From contig DZAU01000091.1 in assembly GCA_022729635.1 (NCBI GenBank), forward strand, positions 1-6,612: a DNA stretch of 6,612 nucleotides, given 5' to 3'. Below, piece after piece: positions 1-5,520 of this stretch; positions within the stretch are counted from its first letter, which is position 1, and the number at the start of each line of letters is the position of its first letter. The notes under the pieces are model-generated. The model worked only from the letters and a program-made list of their open reading frames with translations, was not told the origin of the DNA and made no database searches. The position numbers and the translations under genes were made by a program. Source of the stretch: Flavobacterium psychrophilum (GTDB lineage: Bacteria > Bacteroidota > Bacteroidia > Flavobacteriales > Flavobacteriaceae).

Positions 1-41
1 AGCAGGAAACAGCTCCTCATTTCGACAAGCTCAGTGTGACA
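1..41. repeat. REP-like extragenic sequence at the window edge
   Basis: Positions 20-41 read TTTCGACAAGCTCAGTGTGA and onward. This resembles the GTCACACTGAGCTTGTCGAAA word that recurs between genes in many Flavobacterium and other bacterial genomes; that link is from memory. The preceding AGCAGGAAACAGCTCC (1-16) may be the tail of another extragenic element cut by the window edge. No open frame of note crosses it. Only one copy is present here, so the repeat status rests on prior knowledge. Confidence 0.4.
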
Positions 42-111
42 TAAATCGCACTATCAATTAATTTAATAAAACTATAACGAAATAGAATTTCCAATTCCAA
101 AGTTAATTGTT

Positions 112-119
112 TAATTTTG
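112..119 (+). promoter_or_regulatory. Putative sodA promoter, -7 element TAATTTTG
   Basis: TAATTTTG fits the Bacteroidota -7 consensus TAnnTTTG exactly. It lies 36 bases before the sodA ATG at 156, which would give a leader of about 30 nt. The -33 position, about 20 bases upstream near 89, has only TTT and no full TTTG. A TTG codon at 117-119 overlaps this element, which argues against it being the translation start. Confidence 0.5.
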
Positions 120-155
120 AATAAAATATTTATAAATCATTTAAACAACAATATT

Positions 156-761
156 ATGGCTTTTGAATTACCACAATTACCTTATGCGTATGACGCACTA
201 GAACCTCATATTGATGCGCGCACGATGGAAATCCATCACACAAAACATCATAATGCTTATATCACGAACGTTAATGCTGCTATTGCAGGAACGGAGTTGG
301 AAGGTAAAAACATCGAAGATATTTTGACAAATCTTGATATGAAAAATATGGCTGTTCGTAACAACGGCGGTGGGCATTTCAATCACAGTTTGTTTTGGAC
401 AATTATGTCGCCAAACGGTGGCGGACTTCCAACAGGAGAATTAGCCTCGGCTATTGATAGTGCTTTTGGTACTTTTGATGCTTTTAAAGCTGCTTTTGCC
501 AAAGCTGGAGCTACACAATTTGGTTCAGGTTGGGCTTGGTTGTGTGTAAAAGACGGAAAACTAGAAGTTTGTGGAACGCCAAATCAAGACAACACTCTAA
601 TGCCTGGAGTAGGTTGTGGCGGAAGACCAATCCTAGGAATGGATGTATGGGAACACGCATATTATTTGCATTATCAAAACAGAAGACCAGATTATATCGA
701 AGCTTTTTTTAATGTAATTAATTGGACTGAAGTGGCTAGAAGATTTGCTTTAGAAAAATAA
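156..761 (+). CDS. sodA: Superoxide dismutase, Fe/Mn family (Mn-type)
   Basis: The product is 201 residues, the normal length for a cytoplasmic Fe/Mn superoxide dismutase, which converts superoxide to oxygen and hydrogen peroxide. The N-terminal hairpin ([23 protein letters not shown]) and C-terminal alpha/beta domain are intact and closely resemble E. coli SodA. The metal ligands are visible: H27, H77 (in NHSLFW), D163 and H167 (in DVWEHAYY). Gly73 together with Gln144 in the NQD motif is the Mn-type active-site arrangement; Fe enzymes carry the Gln at the earlier position. Some Bacteroidota enzymes accept either metal, so in vivo metal use is not certain. There is no signal peptide. I chose ATG 156 over the in-frame TTG at 117 because the protein then starts [12 protein letters not shown] like the family and because the TTG sits inside the promoter. 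The gene stands alone between its promoter and terminator. Confidence 0.97.
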   Translation: MAFELPQLPYAYDALEPHIDARTMEIHHTKHHNAYITNVNAAIAGTELEGKNIEDILTNLDMKNMAVRNNGGGHFNHSLFWTIMSPNGGGLPTGELASAIDSAFGTFDAFKAAFAKAGATQFGSGWAWLCVKDGKLEVCGTPNQDNTLMPGVGCGGRPILGMDVWEHAYYLHYQNRRPDYIEAFFNVINWTEVARRFALEK

Positions 762-767
762 GCCCCC

Positions 768-790
768 TAACCCCGCCACGGCGGGGGAAT
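768..790. repeat. GC-rich inverted repeat, left copy
   Basis: These 23 bases are the exact reverse complement of 885-907. The unit contains its own palindrome, CCCCGCC-AC-GGCGGGG (771-786), so each copy alone can form a hairpin. It is strikingly GC-rich in an AT-rich genome and begins 7 bases after the sodA stop. It looks like an extragenic palindromic (REP/BIME-like) element, with the two copies head to head around the terminator. Confidence 0.75.
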
Positions 791-799
791 TAACACAAC

Positions 800-846
800 A
801 GGCAAGAAAAAGATTTATTTAGTCTTTTTTTCTTGCCTCTTTTTTT
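800..846 (+). terminator. Intrinsic terminator of sodA
   Basis: AGGCAAGAAAAA (800-811) pairs perfectly with TTTTTCTTGCCT (827-838), giving a 12-bp stem with a 15-nt loop, followed by a T tract (840-846). It lies 39 bases past the sodA stop, between the two GC-rich inverted repeat copies. The stem is A/T-rich towards the loop, so strength is uncertain, but the geometry is that of a Rho-independent terminator. Confidence 0.75.
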
Positions 847-884
847 ACTGGTTCAACAAATTTATTCTTGCTCGCTTGTTTTTT

Positions 885-907
885 ATTCCCCCGCCGTGGC
901 GGGGTTA
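885..907. repeat. GC-rich inverted repeat, right copy
   Basis: This is the exact reverse complement of 768-790, with the internal palindrome GCCGTGGC at its centre (894-900 region). The two copies enclose the sodA terminator and about 40 bases of AT-rich sequence (847-884) in which I see nothing else. If transcribed together they could form a 23-bp stem, competing with the local hairpins. Confidence 0.75.
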
Positions 908-930
908 GAGAGCTTTGACTTTATCACACG

Positions 931-998
931 AAAAAGGTGAAATTGCTTTCACCTCTTTGCCCCAAATCTACCATAAACTTAATCTACTAAATTACGGT
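931..998 (-). ncRNA. Candidate small RNA, distal copy of a tandem pair
   Basis: Read on the minus strand from 998 to 931, this is a unit of about 68 nt that is nearly identical to 1114-1184. It starts with ACCGTAA, which pairs with TTATGGT to make a 7-bp hairpin with one G-U pair. A conserved single-stranded-looking loop containing TTAGTAGATTAAG lies inside. Next comes TTTGGGGCAAA, able to form a small 4-bp hairpin. The 3' end is GGTGAAA-GCAA-TTTCACC (953-936) plus five T, a terminator with a GNRA tetraloop. A perfect TAnnTTTG box (TAACTTTG, 1010-1003) precedes the conserved part by four bases. No reading frame is conserved. Target and family are unknown to me; processing from the 3' end of the upstream PurF-like mRNA is an alternative origin. 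Confidence 0.65.
936..953 (-). terminator. Intrinsic terminator of the distal small RNA
   Basis: On the minus strand, GGTGAAA-GCAA-TTTCACC forms a 7-bp stem closed by a GCAA (GNRA) tetraloop and runs directly into TTTTT (935-931). On the plus strand the hairpin is followed by CTCTTT only, so it mainly serves minus-strand transcripts. Confidence 0.75.
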
Positions 999-1002
999 AA
1001 TG

Positions 1003-1010
1003 CAAAGTTA
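1003..1010 (-). promoter_or_regulatory. -7 element TAACTTTG of the distal small RNA
   Basis: TAACTTTG matches TAnnTTTG exactly on the minus strand. Four bases separate it from the first conserved base of the RNA at 998, the same spacing as in the other copy. At the -33 distance there is only GTTT and no clear TTTG, so this promoter may be weaker than that of the second copy. Confidence 0.5.
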
Positions 1011-1113
1011 ATAACCTTGTGGTTTTAAACGTTTTTTTATTTTAAATATATTGGAATGAGTATCAAATCGGGGTAAAAGCACCTGTTTTAAGATTCTTTG
1101 AGTTTATTCCAAT

Positions 1114-1184
1114 AAAAAAGGTGAAATTGCTTTCACCCTTTTTGCCCCAAATCTACCATAAACTTAACCTACTAATATTATGGT
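1114..1184 (-). ncRNA. Candidate small RNA, proximal copy of a tandem pair
   Basis: Read on the minus strand from 1184 to 1114, this unit of about 71 nt shares almost all its bases with 931-998. ACCATAA and TTATGGT form a perfect 7-bp 5' hairpin whose loop holds TTAGTAGGTTAAG. TTTGGGGCAAA is identical in both copies. The 3' end is GGTGAAAGCAATTTCACC (1137-1120) followed by six T. Upstream, TATCTTTG (1196-1189) and a TTG 20 bases further (1219-1217) make a well-formed Bacteroidota promoter. Similarity between the two copies begins at the predicted transcript start and ends at the T tract, so the repeated unit is the transcript itself. It lies 88 bases beyond the stop of the PurF-like gene, on the same strand, and no other terminator is evident there, so its terminator could also end that mRNA. 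Confidence 0.7.
1120..1137 (-). terminator. Intrinsic terminator of the proximal small RNA, possibly bidirectional
   Basis: GGTGAAA-GCAA-TTTCACC on the minus strand is followed by TTTTTT (1119-1114). On the plus strand the same stem is followed by CTTTTT (1138-1143), so it could stop transcription in both directions. Confidence 0.75.
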
Positions 1185-1188
1185 TCTC

Positions 1189-1219
1189 CAAAGATATATT
1201 CATAATATATTTTAAACAA
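1189..1219 (-). promoter_or_regulatory. Promoter of the proximal small RNA, TTG-20-TATCTTTG
   Basis: On the minus strand, TTG (1219-1217) lies 20 bases upstream of TATCTTTG (1196-1189), which matches the Bacteroidota -33/-7 arrangement. The conserved RNA begins four bases after the -7 element. Confidence 0.6.
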
Positions 1220-1272
1220 CTTTTATAGATAAACTACCAAAATATTCGATGAAATACTTGTTTTTTAATAAT

Positions 1273-3171
1273 TTAATACGCTCTGGCGTTTTTCCCTTCG
1301 TAAAAATTCATAAATGCCTTATTTACAACGCGATTGCCTCCAGGAGTTGGATACTCTCCGGTGAAATACCAATCGCCTAAATTCTTTGGACAAGCGATGT
1401 GTAAATTCTCGACTGTTTGGAAAATAATTTTTACTTCGGCATTAATTTCTGGAGAACTTAAAAGCTCTGCGATTTTATCTGAAATTTCTTTAGGTTTGAA
1501 TGGTGCATAAATTTCGGTAACAAAATTCACAACATCATTGTCGTGTAAATCTTCTTGTTTTTTGCATTTGACATAAACTTCATCAACAAGATGGTACAAG
1601 TTTCTTTCTTTCAAAAGCTCTAATGCAGCACGAAATGCTACCAGTCCTTCGAGTTTTGCCATATCGATTCCGTAACAATCCGGGTAACGAATTTGAGGCG
1701 CTGAGGAAACCACAACAATGCTTTTTGGTTTCAACCGATCCATCATTTTGATGATGCTCATTTTAAGAGTTGTGCCTCGAACAATACTGTCGTCTATAAT
1801 TACCAAATTATCCGTTGGTTTTATCACGCCATAGGTAACATCATAAACGTGGGCGACTAAATCATCGCGACTGCTATCTTCGGTGATGAAAGTTCGTAGT
1901 TTTGCGTCTTTGATGGCTACTTTTTCGGTTCTGATTTTTACAGAAAGAATTTCTTCGAGTTTTTCTCTTGTCAGTTTTTTTCTGTTCTCGAGAATGTAAT
2001 TATTTTTCCTTTGATTTAGAAAATCCTGAGCCGCTTCGACCATTCCGTAGAAAGAAGTTTCGGCAGTATTTGGAATATAAGAAAAAACGGTGTTGTCTGT
2101 GTCGTTATCTATTGCCTCTAAAACAGCGGGAAGAATTAATTTTCCGAGTTTTTTTCTTTCTTGGTATATTTCGGCATCGCTACCACGAGAGAAATAAATT
2201 CTTTCGAATGAACAGGCTTTTTTTATAGTTGGCGGAAGAATTTCTTCTTCGGTTACTTTTCCGTTTTTCTTGATAATTAAAGCATTTCCAGGTTGTAGTT
2301 CCTGTACCTTTTCGAAATCTATATTGAAAACCGTTTGAATAACCGGACGTTCCGAAGCCACTACCACAATTTCGTCGTCCTCATAAAAATAAGCCGGACG
2401 AATTCCTGCTGGATCCCTGAAAACAAAAGCGTCTCCGTGACCTAAAAGTCCTGCCATTGCATAACCTCCATCTAAATTTTTGGAAGCTCTAGTCAAAATT
2501 TTTGCTATGTCTAATTTTTCGGCAATTACAGGCGAAGCTTCTCTTTTTGTTAGACCATTAACTTTGCATTCTTGGTATAAATCGGTAACAGCATTGTCTA
2601 AAAAGTGTCCAATTTTTTCCATTACGGTAACAGTATCTGTCATTTCCTTTGGATGCTGACCTAATTCAACAAGACTTTGAAAAAGTTCTTTTACATTAGT
2701 CATGTTGAAATTTCCGGCCAAAATCAGATTTCTATGCATCCAATTATTTTGACGTAAAAATGGATGAACACTTTCGATGCTATTTTTTCCAAAGGTTCCG
2801 TAACGAACGTGTCCTAAAAACAATTCGCCTAAATAAGGGATTTTACTTTTTTGCAATTCTACGTCATCCAAATATTCTGGATGCAACTTCATTTCCTCAT
2901 TTATTCTGTCATTTATTTGAGTAAAAACGTCTTTAATAGGTTGCGCATCATTCGAACGCACTCGGCTGATGTATCTTTCGCCTGCTTCAACATCGAGTTT
3001 AATGCTTGCAAAACCGGCTCCGTCTTGTCCTCGATTGTGCTGCTTTTCCATCAGGAGATACATTTTTTTTATCCCATAAAAAGCGGTTCCGTATTTTTCT
3101 TTGTAGAATTCTAACGGTTTTTTTAATCTTAAAAGGGCAATACCACATTCGTGTTTAATTGCGTCGCTCAT
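1273..3171 (-). CDS. PurF-type amidophosphoribosyltransferase paralogue (632 aa)
   Basis: The product joins an N-terminal class II (Ntn) glutaminase domain to a C-terminal phosphoribosyltransferase domain. PurF enzymes of this build make 5-phosphoribosylamine from glutamine and PRPP, the first step of purine synthesis. Cys9 follows a short propeptide (MSDAIKHE) and should become the N-terminal nucleophile after cleavage. QHNRGQDGAG (44-53), GHVRYGTFG (120-128) and AGNFN (152-156) are glutaminase motifs. DDSIVRGTT (460-468) is the PRPP-binding loop. At 632 residues it is over 100 longer than typical PurF. PNTAE stands where PurF has PDSG. Of the iron-sulfur ligand Cys in Bacillus PurF, C320 and C499 have likely counterparts, but the CxxC pair is absent. 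I recall this long form as usual in Bacteroidota; its exact product is not proven. ATG 3171 is preferred over the TTG at 3276, which would extend the protein through the upstream terminator. Confidence 0.85.
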   Translation of the reverse strand: MSDAIKHECGIALLRLKKPLEFYKEKYGTAFYGIKKMYLLMEKQHNRGQDGAGFASIKLDVEAGERYISRVRSNDAQPIKDVFTQINDRINEEMKLHPEYLDDVELQKSKIPYLGELFLGHVRYGTFGKNSIESVHPFLRQNNWMHRNLILAGNFNMTNVKELFQSLVELGQHPKEMTDTVTVMEKIGHFLDNAVTDLYQECKVNGLTKREASPVIAEKLDIAKILTRASKNLDGGYAMAGLLGHGDAFVFRDPAGIRPAYFYEDDEIVVVASERPVIQTVFNIDFEKVQELQPGNALIIKKNGKVTEEEILPPTIKKACSFERIYFSRGSDAEIYQERKKLGKLILPAVLEAIDNDTDNTVFSYIPNTAETSFYGMVEAAQDFLNQRKNNYILENRKKLTREKLEEILSVKIRTEKVAIKDAKLRTFITEDSSRDDLVAHVYDVTYGVIKPTDNLVIIDDSIVRGTTLKMSIIKMMDRLKPKSIVVVSSAPQIRYPDCYGIDMAKLEGLVAFRAALELLKERNLYHLVDEVYVKCKKQEDLHDNDVVNFVTEIYAPFKPKEISDKIAELLSSPEINAEVKIIFQTVENLHIACPKNLGDWYFTGEYPTPGGNRVVNKAFMNFYEGKNARAY

Positions 3172-3214
3172 TGTGTTGTTGTAATTTGTAGTTATTTGTT
3201 TCTTAACTAGTTTG

Positions 3215-3222
3215 CAAATTAA
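3215..3222 (-). promoter_or_regulatory. Possible -7 element of the PurF-like gene, TTAATTTG
   Basis: The gene needs its own promoter because a terminator separates it from pfkB. On the minus strand TTAATTTG differs from TAnnTTTG at one position and sits 44 bases before the ATG. I see no TTTG at the -33 distance, so this is a weak call. Confidence 0.25.
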
Positions 3223-3250
3223 AATCTGTAAATCTGCGGTTATTCTTAAT

Positions 3251-3275
3251 AAAAATGCCCCGAAATCTCGAGGCA
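3251..3275 (-). terminator. Intrinsic terminator of the PfkB-family gene
   Basis: On the minus strand TGCCTCGA (3275-3268) pairs with TCGGGGCA (3263-3256) across a GATT loop, eight pairs with one G-U, followed by TTTTT (3255-3251). It lies 7 bases past the pfkB stop, which separates pfkB from the PurF-like gene transcriptionally unless there is readthrough. Confidence 0.85.
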
Positions 3276-3282
3276 CATTTTA

Positions 3283-4206
3283 TTATATTTCTATATCAAA
3301 TTGAGTAAGGGATTTGAATTGTTGCAATCTCGCAATCACTTCGTCTTTCTCAAGGTCAACCATTCTTTCGGTTCCAAATTTTTCTACACAAAAGGAAGCT
3401 AAATTAGACCCATAAATTATAGCGCTTTTCATATTTTCGAAAGATACGTTTTCGCTTTGTGTAATATATCCGGCAAATCCTCCTGCAAATGTGTCTCCAG
3501 CTCCAGTCGGATCAAAAACTTCTTCTAATGGCAAGGCCGGGGCAAAGAAAATTTTGTGGTCGTGAAACAACAAAGCGCCATGTTCTCCTTTTTTGATAAC
3601 CACATATTCTGGTCCCATTGTGTGAATTTTTGCCGCCGCTTTTACCAATGAATATTCGCCTGAAAGTTGTCTTGCTTCTTCATCGTTTATGGTAATAACG
3701 TCAATGCGTTTAATCACGTCCAATAATTCTGGCAAAGCACAATCCATCCAAAAATTCATGGTGTCAAGAACCACTAATTTTGGTTTAACATCCATTTGGT
3801 CTAAAACGCTGCTTTGCACTAATGGATGAAGATTTCCAAGCATTACTACATCGGCAGTTTTGAAGTTTTGGGGAACTTTTGGCTGAAAATCGGCCAATAC
3901 ATTTAATTCTGTTGCTAATGTATCTCTTGAATTCAAATCATTATGGTAAAGACCGCTCCAAAAGAAGGTTTTCCCTCCTTTGACCACTTCAATACCTGAA
4001 ATATCTATGTTCTTAGAAGCTAATAAATCTAAATATGCTGAAGGAAAATCATCGCCAACAACTGAGACAATTGCGGATTGAAGATTGAAATTAGAAGCTG
4101 AAAGTCCTATGTAAGTTCCCGCACCTCCTAAAATTTTGTCTGTTTTGCCAAAAGGCGTTTCAATAGCGTCGAAAGCAACTGTTCCAACAATCAATAATTT
4201 ATTCAT
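3283..4206 (-). CDS. PfkB-family (ribokinase-like) carbohydrate or nucleoside kinase
   Basis: The 307-residue product has the usual length and layout of the ribokinase fold. An N-terminal GGAGTY (27-32) corresponds to the di-glycine hinge near the substrate site. The second PfkB signature, DPTGAGDTFAGGF (232-244), contains the anion-hole GAGD and catalytic base Asp238. VVIKKGEHGALLF in the C-terminal half matches the strand that shapes the ATP site. Enzymes of this family move the ATP gamma-phosphate to a hydroxyl of a sugar, nucleoside or similar molecule in the cytoplasm; I cannot name the substrate. The gene is divergent from the PH-domain gene and lies 111 bases before the PurF-like gene on the same strand. 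The pairing suggests sugar-phosphate or nucleotide metabolism, but this is inference. ATG 4206 gives the family-like start MNKLLIVGTVAFD. Confidence 0.92.
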   Translation of the reverse strand: MNKLLIVGTVAFDAIETPFGKTDKILGGAGTYIGLSASNFNLQSAIVSVVGDDFPSAYLDLLASKNIDISGIEVVKGGKTFFWSGLYHNDLNSRDTLATELNVLADFQPKVPQNFKTADVVMLGNLHPLVQSSVLDQMDVKPKLVVLDTMNFWMDCALPELLDVIKRIDVITINDEEARQLSGEYSLVKAAAKIHTMGPEYVVIKKGEHGALLFHDHKIFFAPALPLEEVFDPTGAGDTFAGGFAGYITQSENVSFENMKSAIIYGSNLASFCVEKFGTERMVDLEKDEVIARLQQFKSLTQFDIEI

Positions 4207-4229
4207 TTGATGAGTTTCGAATTAAGCGG

Positions 4230-4260
4230 CAAAGATAGTTTATAAGTTTGAAGTTTGAAA
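4230..4260 (-). promoter_or_regulatory. Promoter of the PfkB-family gene
   Basis: TATCTTTG (4237-4230, minus) is a perfect TAnnTTTG element. About 20 bases upstream lies TTTC (4260-4257), one base off the -33 TTTG. The predicted start of transcription falls near 4225, giving a leader of about 20 nt. Confidence 0.6.
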
Positions 4261-4516
4261 ATGAAAAATGTTTAGAAGTTTATATAAAAGTATCTTCTGT
4301 TCTTTCTCTTCAATAAAGCCAAAGGTAAATTTGCTGGGAGAAGTTGATTGTTTTTGCAAATAAAGTTTAACCAGTTTTTTCGACACCTTTAAACAATGGG
4401 AAAGTAAAACACCAACATTAAATCCCAATTCTTCCTATCATAAAAAATAACGGAGATACTTTTTAGACCATCACATTTTGTCTAAGCTCATTCCTACTAT
4501 TGCACAAAAAAAGAAG
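4261..4516. other. Intergenic region between divergent genes, no convincing gene
   Basis: This stretch separates the minus-strand kinase gene from the plus-strand PH-domain gene. A 62-codon minus-strand frame (4428-4240, starting MGFNVGVLLSHCLKV) is the only sizeable one. It ends 3 bases before the kinase -7 box. I recognise nothing in it and it may be noise or a remnant. An inverted repeat TTAGAC (4463-4468) and GTCTAA (4480-4485), spaced by 11 bases, could be an operator or a weak hairpin for the PH-domain gene. I see no tRNA, rRNA or further repeat here. Confidence 0.5.
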
Positions 4517-4524
4517 TACATTTG
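4517..4524 (+). promoter_or_regulatory. Putative promoter of the PH-domain gene, -7 element TACATTTG
   Basis: TACATTTG matches TAnnTTTG exactly and lies 23 bases before the ATG at 4547, giving a very short leader rich in A. A TTG sits only 14 bases upstream, too close for a standard -33 element. Confidence 0.45.
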
Positions 4525-4546
4525 AACCAATTAAAAAAACAACAAA

Positions 4547-4915
4547 ATGGGAAATTACATTCAAGAAAACCTGATTAAAGACGAACAAATTGAATTTGAA
4601 ACGACATATCATTGGATAATATTCTGCAATTTGAGAGCTATTTTTACTTTATTCATTGCCCCTATGCTAGACCGTTATTCCGATGAATTTGCCATAACAA
4701 ACAAGCGTATCATTGTTAAGACAGGCTTAATAAGCAGAAAAACACTCGAAATGAACCTAAGCAAAATTGAAAGCGTCAATGTGGACCAAAGTATTTTAGG
4801 AAGAATGCTGGGTTATGGAACCATTAGAATCATTGGAACTGGGGGAACTAGAGAAGAATTTCCAAATATCTCAAATCCTTTAGAATTTAGAAAGAAATTT
4901 CAAGAATTATCATAA
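4547..4915 (+). CDS. Small bacterial PH-domain protein (YdbS/YdbT, DUF304-like)
   Basis: The 122-residue product resembles single-domain bacterial Pleckstrin-homology proteins. A hydrophobic stretch at about 23-41 (WIIFCN, then AIFTLFIAP) could associate with or span the membrane. The PH core follows: FAITNKRIIVKTGLISRK (48-65), LSKIESVNVD (71-80) and the closing strand YGTIRIIGTGG (90-100). A short C-terminal helix (PLEFRKKFQ) ends the domain. Larger relatives have two transmembrane helices before this core; here only one hydrophobic segment is apparent, so topology is unclear. The biochemical role of such domains is generally unknown. The gene has its own promoter-like box and a terminator directly after the stop, so it is probably monocistronic. 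ATG 4547 is the first start after the promoter. Confidence 0.85.
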   Translation: MGNYIQENLIKDEQIEFETTYHWIIFCNLRAIFTLFIAPMLDRYSDEFAITNKRIIVKTGLISRKTLEMNLSKIESVNVDQSILGRMLGYGTIRIIGTGGTREEFPNISNPLEFRKKFQELS

Positions 4916-4922
4916 ATCAACT

Positions 4923-4946
4923 AAGCTCCATTTCGGAGCTTTTTTT
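4923..4946 (+). terminator. Intrinsic terminator of the PH-domain gene
   Basis: AAGCTCC (4923-4929) pairs with GGAGCTT (4935-4941) across an ATTTC loop, and the T tract runs to 4946. It begins 8 bases after the stop codon. The plus-strand orientation fits the gene upstream. Confidence 0.88.
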
Positions 4947-5035
4947 AACCCTTATAATTTTTGTATAGAAATCAAAATAAATAAATAGTTGAAAAATTTT
5001 ATTTTAATACGTCACACTTTGGCGTTATCTACAAT

Positions 5036-5043
5036 TAGTTTTG
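5036..5043 (+). promoter_or_regulatory. Possible promoter of the broken gene, -7 element TAGTTTTG
   Basis: TAGTTTTG matches TAnnTTTG and lies 25 bases before ATG 5068. A TTTG occurs upstream but only 14 bases away, shorter than usual. It suggests the decayed gene once had its own start site. Confidence 0.35.
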
Positions 5044-5067
5044 ACAAGAAAATTAAAAACTAATATA

Positions 5068-5486
5068 ATGAACACTCCAAAAAATGACTCTCACAATCCA
5101 TTAATTTAAGCCAAAAACAGTTGCTTTTTCCTTTATACAATCTCCACAAAACAGGAATCACAGAAAATTACAGACACGGAATTTATGTCGAACAAAAAGC
5201 CATTGGGTTTATTGCCAGCTATGAAATAAAACTGGATGATTTTGCTATTGATGATTTACAATTCCATTTATTGCAATTCAACGACAAACAACTCTTGCAA
5301 AAACCAAGCTATCAAAACAATAAAGTGGTTTTTAGAAGAAAGGAAACATTGCTTATTTACCAAAATAGTTTTGAGGTCTTGTAGAAGTCCGTTTTAGATT
5401 CCAAAAAAGAAGATGTAGAAGTATTGGAAAAACAAATACTTGAAGTTGCTGGAAAACATATTAAGTTGTTGATAATGAAGGAGTAG
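5068..5486 (+). pseudogene. Broken gene of unknown function
   Basis: Three reading-frame segments appear to belong to one former gene. ATG 5068 opens a frame (MNTPKNDSHNPLI) that stops at TAA 5107-5109. From about 5103 a different frame stays open (INLSQKQLLFPLYN and on), with coding-like composition, to an in-frame TAG at 5382-5384. The same frame then resumes for 33 codons (KSVLDSKKEDVEVLEKQ at its start) to TAG 5484-5486. A third frame from about 5468 reads VDNEGVAALVLFNCVKK to the edge of the toxin gene, so a second frame change near 5465 is likely. Joined, the product would be roughly 150 residues or more, soluble, with no signal peptide or motif I recognise. The middle piece (TTG 5121 to 5384, 87 codons) could in principle still be made, but the lesions argue for decay. 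Sequencing error is an alternative for any one lesion. Confidence 0.6.
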
Positions 5487-5520
5487 CAGCGTTGGTTTTA
5501 TTCAATTGCGTAAAAAAACA

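Noticed and set aside
3..14. CAGGAAACAGCT resembling a lac/vector leader sequence
   Set aside because: Only 12 bases match and the surroundings are ordinary flavobacterial intergenic DNA, so vector contamination is not supported.
117..155. TTG start adding 13 residues to superoxide dismutase
   Set aside because: The TTG lies within the -7 box TAATTTTG and the extra residues do not resemble the family; ATG 156 gives the usual N terminus.
198..386. Open frames opposite or within sodA (198-386 minus; 530-712 plus)
   Set aside because: They are shadows of the clear sodA coding frame with no recognisable protein character.
911..1200. CRISPR array or transposon ends as an explanation of the direct repeats
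   Set aside because: There are only two copies, about 70 nt long, with internal promoter-terminator order, no transposase and no short regular spacers.
1968..3114. Plus-strand open frames inside the PurF-like gene (1968-2228 and 2851-3114)
   Set aside because: They are antisense to a well-supported gene and rich in Phe, Leu and Arg from its codons.
3172..3276. N-terminal extension of the PurF-like protein to 667 residues
   Set aside because: It would run through the pfkB terminator and place 43 residues before the nucleophile Cys; a short propeptide from ATG 3171 fits the family.
4240..4428. A 62-residue minus-strand frame upstream of the kinase gene
   Set aside because: No recognisable motif, a basic low-complexity tail and no promoter box that I can support; kept only as a note in the intergenic entry.
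5004..5026. Resemblance to the 3' end of the PurF-like gene (TTTAATACG...TGGCGTT near 1274-1290)
   Set aside because: The match is about 17 bases, broken by a 5-base gap and without flanking similarity; chance is likely.
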